Positions 57,678-64,000 of a stretch of 64,000 bases of DNA are shown here, one piece after another. The stretch's first letter is position 1; every line of letters begins with the position of its first letter. The stretch covers positions 1 to 64,000 of the forward strand of contig VMDC01000003.1 of NCBI GenBank assembly GCA_008081045.1, read 5' to 3'. Origin of the DNA: Gammaproteobacteria bacterium (lineage in GTDB: Bacteria; Pseudomonadota; Gammaproteobacteria; Pseudomonadales; Pseudohongiellaceae). The notes under the pieces were generated by a model, which saw only the letters and a program-made list of their open reading frames with translations, ran no database searches and was not told where the DNA came from. The position numbers were made by a program, and so were the translations under genes.

Positions 57678-59660
57678 ATGAACCCTTGGCACTTGTTTAC
57701 AGTCATGACACCCCCTGACACCCATGAGAGGCAAAGCCTGAAACCAGAAGACCCTTTGGCTGAATGCGACTCAGGCCAGGAACTCAGGTCCGAACGGTTC
57801 GGTGATATTTACGCAAGCACGCTTGATCCCATCGGCGAGAGCGAGCATGTTTTTCTCAATGGGAACCAGCTTCAACAGCGCTGGCGAGAGGCTCCTGAGA
57901 GAGCTGGCCATTTCTATATTGGAGAATTAGGTTTTGGCACTGGCCTGAACTTTCTCCTTACCTGGAAACTCTGGACCGAAACAGAAGACAAAAACCCCGG
58001 CTGGCGAGGCCTGCATTATGCCGGCTTTGAAGCATTTCCGCTCAGCGCTGGTCTTGTGGAAGCAACTCACAAGAACTGGTTGCGGCAGACTGGTCCTGAC
58101 TTCGAGGCCCTGCAACCATACGCCAAGAGACTGTTAAATCAGTGGCGGTGTCTGCTGATTGGGGTGCACAGGCTCATTCACGATAAATCAGTAATCCTCG
58201 ATTTACATGTTGATGACGCCAACCTAGCACTCAGACAGAGAGCCAAACACTCCCCTCCGATGAATGCCTGGTTTCTCGACGGATTCAGCCCGCGCCGCAA
58301 TCCAGAGTTATGGCAGCCCGAATTGTTCTCACTGCTGGCCGAGCATTCAACACCAGCAACCACGGTCGCAACCTACACCAGTGCAGGCCACGTGCGTCGC
58401 AATCTCAGCGAAGCGGGTCTCCCAGTGGAAAAGGCCCGGGGGTGGGGGCAAAAGCGTCATATGCTTGTCTCCAAAAAGAGAGCGGATATCCAGAGCAGCC
58501 CGCAACTCCCTTTAAAGGACCCGGGCGAGCGTCGGAAAGCCCTCGTCATGGGGGCAGGCCTGGCCGGCTGCACTGTCGCACACGCACTGGCTGGCAGAGG
58601 GTGGCAGGTGACCATCATCGACCCTGCTGCCGGTTTCGGAGCGGGCGGCAGCGGCATCCCGCAGCTCGCACTCAGGCTTCGCCTCTTCAACACCGCCAGC
58701 GCGGCCGCACAAATCTATCTGCAGGCCTATCTCTTTACCCACCGCTGGCTGATCAGGCTGGCGTCGGAAGGGAAAATCGACTGGCATGGCACTCAAATCC
58801 GCCAATCCCCCACGGCGATGAACAAACGTAAACCCTTGAACGCGGAGCGCCTCAAACAGGTCTATGGGACTGCGCTGTTTCAGGCAGCGAAAGACGGCAC
58901 TCTGCGTTTCCCAATGGGCGGCTGGGTCGATCCGGTCGAGTTATGTCAGGCCCTGTGCTCCGATCCGGACATCAGCATCCGTTTCAATACTGCTGAACCG
59001 ACGTTCAAGGCGGAACAGCGGGGCTGGCGCGTACAGACCGACAAGGAGCGCCCGTCAGAATTGGCAGATGCACTGATCATTGCCAGCCCGCAAGCGCTGG
59101 ACAAGCTGTCTATTCTCAATGCAGCGAAGCTCGAATTTACAACCGGGATCAGCACTGCCGTAAGCAGCTCTAATGAAACCGACAAACACAGGCACATCGT
59201 CACAGGATCACGGTCACTGTTTCCCGTCAGAGAAAATACACAGCTGATTTCGGCCACTTACCAGCGCTGCCGAGCAGCAGCGAGTGACACAAGGGCCGCC
59301 AATCAGGAAAATTTAACCGCTATTGCAGAGATGCTCCAGCTGAGTTCAATCCCCCCACTCAGAGTTCTCAGCCATTACCAGCGCGAGAGGGCCAACACTT
59401 CCGACCGAATGCCATTAATCGGCCGGCATCCGGAGCCGGCGCCTGAATCAGCAAGCAACCATCCAATTTTCATTTCCACCGCACACGGCTCGACAGGGCT
59501 CGCTACCTGCCCCTTTGCCGCCGAACTGATCGCCGCAGAAATTTGCGGTGAGACTCTGCCGCTGACTGAAGAACAGCGACTCCTGCTTGACCCCAACAGA
59601 TTTGAGCGCAGAGTTCAGAAGAAAGCCAGAGCACACCCTAGCGAGAATAGAAAGAGTTGA
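57678..59660 (+). CDS. mnmC: Bifunctional tRNA mnm5s2U34 enzyme MnmC
   Basis: MnmC makes the last two steps of mnm5s2U34 in tRNA wobble uridine: an FAD-dependent demodification of cmnm5U and a SAM-dependent methylation. The 660-residue protein has the methyltransferase half first (IGELGFGTGLNFLLTW, and FLDGFSPRRNPELW) and the FAD oxidoreductase half second (KALVMGAGLAGCTVAHALAGRG at about residue 290). The start at ATG 57678 has a weak ribosome site; an ATG at 57705 is possible. Its last 23 bases overlap apeB convergently. Confidence 0.94.
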   Translation: MNPWHLFTVMTPPDTHERQSLKPEDPLAECDSGQELRSERFGDIYASTLDPIGESEHVFLNGNQLQQRWREAPERAGHFYIGELGFGTGLNFLLTWKLWTETEDKNPGWRGLHYAGFEAFPLSAGLVEATHKNWLRQTGPDFEALQPYAKRLLNQWRCLLIGVHRLIHDKSVILDLHVDDANLALRQRAKHSPPMNAWFLDGFSPRRNPELWQPELFSLLAEHSTPATTVATYTSAGHVRRNLSEAGLPVEKARGWGQKRHMLVSKKRADIQSSPQLPLKDPGERRKALVMGAGLAGCTVAHALAGRGWQVTIIDPAAGFGAGGSGIPQLALRLRLFNTASAAAQIYLQAYLFTHRWLIRLASEGKIDWHGTQIRQSPTAMNKRKPLNAERLKQVYGTALFQAAKDGTLRFPMGGWVDPVELCQALCSDPDISIRFNTAEPTFKAEQRGWRVQTDKERPSELADALIIASPQALDKLSILNAAKLEFTTGISTAVSSSNETDKHRHIVTGSRSLFPVRENTQLISATYQRCRAAASDTRAANQENLTAIAEMLQLSSIPPLRVLSHYQRERANTSDRMPLIGRHPEPAPESASNHPIFISTAHGSTGLATCPFAAELIAAEICGETLPLTEEQRLLLDPNRFERRVQKKARAHPSENRKS

Positions 59661-60936
59661 TTACCTTGTACAGATCGTAAGCATCTTGCGATCCGGCGAG
59701 TTCACGAATTGAGTGCATGGCAAACGTCGGCACTCCGACATCTATCGTATTGATGCCTGTTTCAGCCGAGGTAATGGGGCCAATGGTGCTGCCGCAGGCC
59801 ATGTCGTTACGCATAACAAACGACTGGTGTGGCACCTTTACGGTATCGCAAATCGACTTAAACAAAGCAACGGAATGGCTGTTACTGGCATAGCGCTGAT
59901 TCGCGTTGAGCTTAATGACAGGCCCCGCATTCAGCACCGGTCTGTGTTTGTCATCATGCCTTTCGAGGTAGTTTGGATGCACACCATGGGCATTGTCGAT
60001 TGAAATCAGAGAGGACTTCGCGACAATTCTGCTCAACAGGTCAGGGTCATCACCACAGCAATGACTCAACCTCTCAAGGACCGATTTAAGGAATGGTCCC
60101 TGGGCCCCGGAGCTCGAGGCGCTTCCCACTTCCTCATGGTCATTACAGACAAGCAGCGAGGCGTGAGTGTTTTGACAGGAAACCAATGCCCGGCACGCAA
60201 GAAAGCAGCTCAATAAATTGTCGAGCCGGGCCGAGGCAATGAATTCTTTCTTAAGACCAATCAAAGACGGAGCCTGAGTGTCATAAAAATACAGTTCGTG
60301 AGCCAGAACTTCTTGCGCAGATCGATGCGCGGGCTGTTTCTTGACTTGCTGAAGCAGCAGTTCATTGAAGTCAAACCCCTCTTCTTCACCAAGCTGCGAC
60401 AGCAGCGGCACGAGCTCCTTCTGGGCATTAATGCTGCGAGAGTCGTGAACCCCGCGGTTGAGATGTATCGCCAGACTCGGAATCACCGCGATCGGATCAG
60501 AGAAATCAATCAAAGCTGAGCGCAATTCTCCCCGGCGGTATTTGTAATTGACTCTGCCAGCCAGGGAAAGATCCCGATCGAACCAAGGCGCAAACAGAGC
60601 CCCACCGTAGACCTCCACCCCTAACTGCATATAACCCTGCCGCTTGATTTCCGGGTTGGGCTTGACTTTCAGGCTGGGGGAATCTGTATGGGCACCTGTC
60701 AGACGCAGGCCTTCGCTGAGCAGCGACTGCGCATTGTGACGAAACGCAATCAGCGCTGAATCATTTCTGGTGACGAAATACTTGTGGCCGTCAACTAAGT
60801 GCCACTGCTCTTCTTCAGAGAGCGCTATGAAGCCGGCATCAAGCAGCATGGATTTGAGCGCCGCTACCGCATGAAAAGCGGTCGGCGAGCGCTCAAGAAA
60901 ATCCAGCAGTTCTGTATTAAAACGTTTCTGACTCAT
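59638..60936 (-). CDS. apeB: M18 family aminopeptidase
   Basis: This is a dinuclear metal aminopeptidase of family M18, 432 residues, with metal ligands in TGAHTDSPSLKVKP (near residue 82), the catalytic glutamates in VCNDHEEVGSASSSGAQG, and the C-terminal ITSAETGINTIDVGVPTFAMHS. It lies convergent with mnmC with a 23-base overlap of the 3' ends, and 23 bases downstream of the FKBP gene on the same strand. The substrate preference is likely acidic N-termini by family knowledge. Confidence 0.93.
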   Translation of the reverse strand: MSQKRFNTELLDFLERSPTAFHAVAALKSMLLDAGFIALSEEEQWHLVDGHKYFVTRNDSALIAFRHNAQSLLSEGLRLTGAHTDSPSLKVKPNPEIKRQGYMQLGVEVYGGALFAPWFDRDLSLAGRVNYKYRRGELRSALIDFSDPIAVIPSLAIHLNRGVHDSRSINAQKELVPLLSQLGEEEGFDFNELLLQQVKKQPAHRSAQEVLAHELYFYDTQAPSLIGLKKEFIASARLDNLLSCFLACRALVSCQNTHASLLVCNDHEEVGSASSSGAQGPFLKSVLERLSHCCGDDPDLLSRIVAKSSLISIDNAHGVHPNYLERHDDKHRPVLNAGPVIKLNANQRYASNSHSVALFKSICDTVKVPHQSFVMRNDMACGSTIGPITSAETGINTIDVGVPTFAMHSIRELAGSQDAYDLYKVINSFYSR

Positions 60937-60959
60937 CGGACCAGCGGGATTTGCCGGTT

Positions 60960-61655
60960 CTACCGGATCTCCAGCAGTTCCACGTCAAAGATAAGTGCCG
61001 AATTTGGCGGGATAGCCGGTGTTGGGGATGCCTCACCATAAGCAAGACCTGGTGGGATGAACAAGCGCCACTTGTCTCCCACCTTCATCAGTTGCAAAGC
61101 TTCAGTCCAACCGGCGATAACCTGAGAAACGCCAAACGTCGCCGGCTCGCCCCGGTCAACAGAGCTGTCAAAAACAGTACCGTCAGTCAGGGTGCCGTGG
61201 TAGTGCGCTAACACCGAATCAGTGGTGGTGGGTGATTCACCATCGCCAGACGCCAGGACTTGATATTGCAGACCTGAAGGCAAAGTAACAACGCCATCCT
61301 GCTGGCCATTTTCAGCCAAAAATGCTTCGCTGGCGGCCAGATTATCCGCCAGTGCGGACTGCGCTTGCTCCTGCTGCTGCTGCACAAATGACTGAATTGC
61401 AGCCATCATTGCTGCCTCATCCATTTGTACAGTGTCACCGAGCGCATCACTCAGACCGGCCATGAAAGCGTCGACCTGCACATTCGCCGTAATACCTTGC
61501 TGCATCAGGTTCATACCAATGTTCACCCCTATGGAGTATCCCACCTGATTGTCAGCATCCTCCAGATCGATCTCTGACTGAGCTGAGGCAGTCATCATAG
61601 CCCCAAATGTCGCTAGCAATAGCAGAATCTTCGCTGTCACCGTGTATGTTTTCAT
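60960..61655 (-). CDS. FKBP-type peptidyl-prolyl isomerase, exported
   Basis: This is a Mip/FkpA-like prolyl isomerase of 231 residues from the ATG at 61653-61655, which has a good AAGGA site; a start at 61682 is less likely. It has a signal peptide ending near ASA-Q, an N-terminal helical dimerisation domain (DLEDADNQVGYSIGVNIG, then a Gln-rich stretch QSFVQQQQEQAQ) and a C-terminal FKBP domain with GLQYQVLASGDGESP, HYHGTLTDGTVFDSS and GEASPTPAIPPNSALIFDVEL. It is a periplasmic protein folding helper. Confidence 0.93.
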   Translation of the reverse strand: MKTYTVTAKILLLLATFGAMMTASAQSEIDLEDADNQVGYSIGVNIGMNLMQQGITANVQVDAFMAGLSDALGDTVQMDEAAMMAAIQSFVQQQQEQAQSALADNLAASEAFLAENGQQDGVVTLPSGLQYQVLASGDGESPTTTDSVLAHYHGTLTDGTVFDSSVDRGEPATFGVSQVIAGWTEALQLMKVGDKWRLFIPPGLAYGEASPTPAIPPNSALIFDVELLEIR

Positions 61656-61770
61656 ACCAATTTCCTTCAATTCATCGGACAATTACCACAGACCAGCGCG
61701 ATATCCAGCCTCCAGCTGCGAGTCCGCGATGCTACCCGAGAAGCGTTAAAATTTCCACAAAGGCACTGAC

Positions 61771-62316
61771 TTGATCTCCTCGAGCAATTCCAGCAGAACG
61801 ACAATCCCATCTGGCCTGACCCTCGCCGCGGCATTGCTGGCGTTCCTGACCGCCTGCTCCCAACCGTTAGCTATCTCCATCAACAATCGCGCGGTGTACG
61901 ACCCTCAGGGGCGGTTGCTGGAAAATGAAACACTTGATGCAGACCTGCAGGGATGTATTAACCTTGCACTCAGACAGCAGAATCTCTCAAACCCCTCAGA
62001 GATCACGGCGCTCTCTTGCGCCAACTCTGAAATACAAACTCTGGACAACATCGGCCTTCTATCCCGGCTGCGATTCCTCGATGTCAGCGGAAATCAGATT
62101 ACGAATATCACACCGCTGGAGACTCTGCCGGAGCTGAGCGGAATCAATTTGGCAAACAATCAGATTGCCGAAATCGGCCCGCTATTTAACCTGCCCAGTC
62201 TGACATCCGTTTTACTGGAGGGAAATGGCGCAATACCCTGCACGCAGTTGCGGTTGCTCCAGCAAAAGCTTGAGCGCACATTCAGCCTGCCAAATCGCTG
62301 CTCACCCCAGAGCTGA
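61771..62316 (+). CDS. Leucine-rich-repeat lipoprotein
   Basis: The 181-residue protein has a lipoprotein signal peptide with the lipobox LTAC (Cys at about residue 29) and a C-terminal run of about three LRR units with the motif LxxLxFLDVSGNQI-TNI, INLANNQIAEIG and VLLEGNG. It would be anchored to the outer membrane and could bind protein or glycan. The start is a TTG preceded by AAAGG. Two cysteine pairs may form disulfides. No known partner; it overlaps miaE convergently by 15 bases. Confidence 0.72.
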   Translation: MISSSNSSRTTIPSGLTLAAALLAFLTACSQPLAISINNRAVYDPQGRLLENETLDADLQGCINLALRQQNLSNPSEITALSCANSEIQTLDNIGLLSRLRFLDVSGNQITNITPLETLPELSGINLANNQIAEIGPLFNLPSLTSVLLEGNGAIPCTQLRLLQQKLERTFSLPNRCSPQS

Positions 62317-62952
62317 GGCTAGTGGCGTTCCGCTGTGGAAGCGAAACGTCTCATCTGGAGCGAGAATGAGGTCTTTTTCCACTTGTCCGAAAAACTCCAG
62401 CCTCGCATCCACTTCGGCATGACCGGTCTCATAGGCCAGCGTAAGATAATCCTGAAAGTGTCTCGCCTCCGAGCGCAACAGATTGCGATAAAACTTGCTG
62501 AGCTCCGGGTCAAGCACTTGCGCTAACATCGCGAATCGTTCACAGGAGCGCGCTTCGATATAGGCTCCGATCAAGAGAGTATCGACCAGCGCCAGAGATT
62601 CCGAATGCGAGATATGTTGACGTAATCCGGCCGCATAACGAGACGGTGCGATCTGCGTATACTTAATGCCACGCTCCCTCATGAGCTCAACCACTTGCTG
62701 AAAATGAAGGAGCTCTTCTCTGGCCAACTGCGACATTTTTGACAGCAACGTCGCATTGTCGGTGTAGCGGTACATCAGCTTCATCGCGGTAGCGGCTGCT
62801 TTCTTTTCGCAGTTAGCATGGTCTATCAACAGCTCTTCAGGATGATTCAGCGCCTCTGCCAACCATTCACCCGGTGTTTCACAACGCAGAAAACTGCAAA
62901 CCGGCTCAGTCAGAGCGGCATCAACTGGACGGCACTCAGTGGCGCGTGTCAT
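62302..62952 (-). CDS. miaE: tRNA-(ms2io6A) hydroxylase MiaE
   Basis: MiaE is a ferritin-like diiron monooxygenase that hydroxylates the isopentenyl group of ms2i6A at position 37 of tRNA. The 216-residue protein (ATG at 62950-62952; 62961 also possible) has the iron ligands in LAREELLHFQQV, IEARSCERFAM and SEARHFQDYL. Family knowledge places it mostly in aerobic proteobacteria. The gene starts inside the end of rmuC (17-base overlap). Confidence 0.9.
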   Translation of the reverse strand: MTRATECRPVDAALTEPVCSFLRCETPGEWLAEALNHPEELLIDHANCEKKAAATAMKLMYRYTDNATLLSKMSQLAREELLHFQQVVELMRERGIKYTQIAPSRYAAGLRQHISHSESLALVDTLLIGAYIEARSCERFAMLAQVLDPELSKFYRNLLRSEARHFQDYLTLAYETGHAEVDARLEFFGQVEKDLILAPDETFRFHSGTPLASALG

Positions 62953-64000
62953 CTTCAACATTCCCCTCGATACCTTGTTCAGGCTGAGGTGCCGCCTCAG
63001 TCTCACCAACATCATCTGCTACATCAACAAGCTTGGCACTTTGCTTCTTGCTGGTCTTCGCCCCTAATTGTCTGAGCGCCTCCGCCCGTCTGACCAGATT
63101 ACCGCGACCCGAAACCAGTTTATTTCTGGCTTTCTCAAAACTTTTTCGTGTCGCGTCAATGCGCCCGCCCACTTCTTCAAGATCCTCAACGAAGGCCACG
63201 AACTTGTCGTAGAGCGCGCCCGCTCGGTCTGCAATTTCGTTCGCATTCTGATTCTGCTGCGCCAGCCGCCAAAGATTCTGAACAGTCCTGAGCGTAGTCA
63301 GCAGCGTTGAGGGCACAACAAAAATAATATTCCGCTCGAAAGCATACTGGAACAGATCACGATCCATCTGCACTGCGGTACTGTAAGCAGCCTCAACGGG
63401 CATAAACAGAAACACATAATCCAGCGAATTTATCCCAGAGAGGTTTTGATAGTCCTTAGCTGACAGTGTTTTAACGTGCTGCCGGACCGACGCAATATGC
63501 TGCTTTAACAGCGCGTCCTTGTCAGCCCCCTGCTCATTTGAGCAGAATGCATCCCAGGCTTTGAGCGACACTTTCGAATCAATCACAATATCGCGGGACT
63601 CGGGCAAATGAACGATAACATCTGGCTGAGATTTGCTCCCGTCCTCCGCCTTCAGCGCAACCTGCACTTCATATTCACGCCCTTTCGTGAGGCCAGACTT
63701 TTCGAGAATCGATTCCAGCACGAACTCACCCCACGTGCCCTGCGCTTTGTTATCGGATTTCAGAGCGTTAGTGAGATTGATCGCATCTTCGCTGATCTTG
63801 TTATTCAGATCCTGTAGAGCCTTAATTTCCCGAACCAGGGAAAAGCGCTCTTTGGATTCCTTGTCATATGTTTCTTCGACACGCTTTTCAAATTGCGTTA
63901 TTTTTTCCTGAAGCGGCGACAGCAGCGCCGTGATATTTTCCTTACTGCTCTGGCTAAGGCTTTTACTTTTTGCCTCAAGCAAGTCATTAGCCATATTCTT
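62936..64000 (-). CDS. rmuC: DNA recombination protein RmuC, C-terminal part
   Basis: RmuC family proteins limit inversion-type DNA rearrangements and contain a restriction-endonuclease-like fold. The visible 354 residues cover part of the coiled-coil region (SPLQEKITQFEKRVEETYDK) and the nuclease-like core (DNKAQGTWGEFVLESILEKSGL, IVHLPESRDIVIDSKVSLKAW, VFLFMPVEAAYS). The N-terminal membrane anchor and start lie beyond the right edge, so the gene is cut by the window. The C-terminal tail is acidic and low complexity. Confidence 0.94.
   Translation of the reverse strand, partial: KNMANDLLEAKSKSLSQSSKENITALLSPLQEKITQFEKRVEETYDKESKERFSLVREIKALQDLNNKISEDAINLTNALKSDNKAQGTWGEFVLESILEKSGLTKGREYEVQVALKAEDGSKSQPDVIVHLPESRDIVIDSKVSLKAWDAFCSNEQGADKDALLKQHIASVRQHVKTLSAKDYQNLSGINSLDYVFLFMPVEAAYSTAVQMDRDLFQYAFERNIIFVVPSTLLTTLRTVQNLWRLAQQNQNANEIADRAGALYDKFVAFVEDLEEVGGRIDATRKSFEKARNKLVSGRGNLVRRAEALRQLGAKTSKKQSAKLVDVADDVGETEAAPQPEQGIEGNVEDDTRH

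Noticed and set aside
1..64000. CRISPR arrays, insertion sequences, prophage or defence genes
   Set aside because: No regularly spaced repeats, transposase, integrase or defence-type domain was found on either strand.

Overview
This is a chromosomal housekeeping segment from a gammaproteobacterium. The evidence is the fused nuoCD gene, the prmB-aroC-leuC-leuD-asd, gap/mfd/csiV/MTIP and cysS/glnS-tRNA neighbourhoods (all resembling Pseudomonas and its marine relatives), and the gammaproteobacterial families SixA, MnmC, MiaE, GlpG-type rhomboid and YeaC. No close species can be named from the sequence alone. No phage, insertion sequence, CRISPR array, toxin-antitoxin pair or defence system is visible.

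Layout. 1-4703 (minus): prmB, aroC, leuC, leuD and the 5' part of asd (leucine, chorismate and aspartate-family biosynthesis). folE diverges at 4829. 5361-8297 (minus): an overlapping cluster gpsA, DUF4389, sixA, DUF4892. 8489-23928 (minus): the complete 13-gene complex I operon, nuoA-B-CD-E-F-G-H-I-J-K-L-M-N, with an RnfG-like FMN-binding protein gene attached at its 3' end. After a 618-base gene-free stretch come sthA, apbE (flavin transferase) and a long-form GAPDH, all minus. mfd and csiV run on the plus strand towards an S-methyl-5'-thioinosine phosphorylase gene.

33873-36338 looks like a small accessory insert (DUF1643 protein, FkbM methyltransferase, Tat-exported limonene-epoxide-hydrolase-like protein) abutting the 3' end of a tRNA-Arg gene. 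tRNA-Arg, tRNA-His and tRNA-Pro lie downstream of glnS-cysS. Then come ppiB, lpxH, a DUF1289 gene, acnB, pepN, a tightly overlapping nadK-rhomboid-YeaC-DUF2797 cluster, a D-cysteine desulfhydrase-like gene, tRNA-Val/tRNA-Asp, queD, an FAD-dependent reductase, and prfB-lysS-ung. The right end carries mnmC, apeB, an FKBP-type isomerase, an LRR lipoprotein, miaE and rmuC (cut by the window edge).

Most of the window is orthodox. The points most worth a second look are: the nuo-linked RnfG-like protein, with altered flavin-site and HxETPG-like motifs, together with an ApbE flavin transferase on the other side of the operon; the intact programmed +1 frameshift in prfB; a hairpin plus 74-codon leader ORF whose stop codon overlaps the GTG start of acnB; a putative 41-residue membrane peptide beside tRNA-Val; and a short cluster of degenerate repeats upstream of nuoA.
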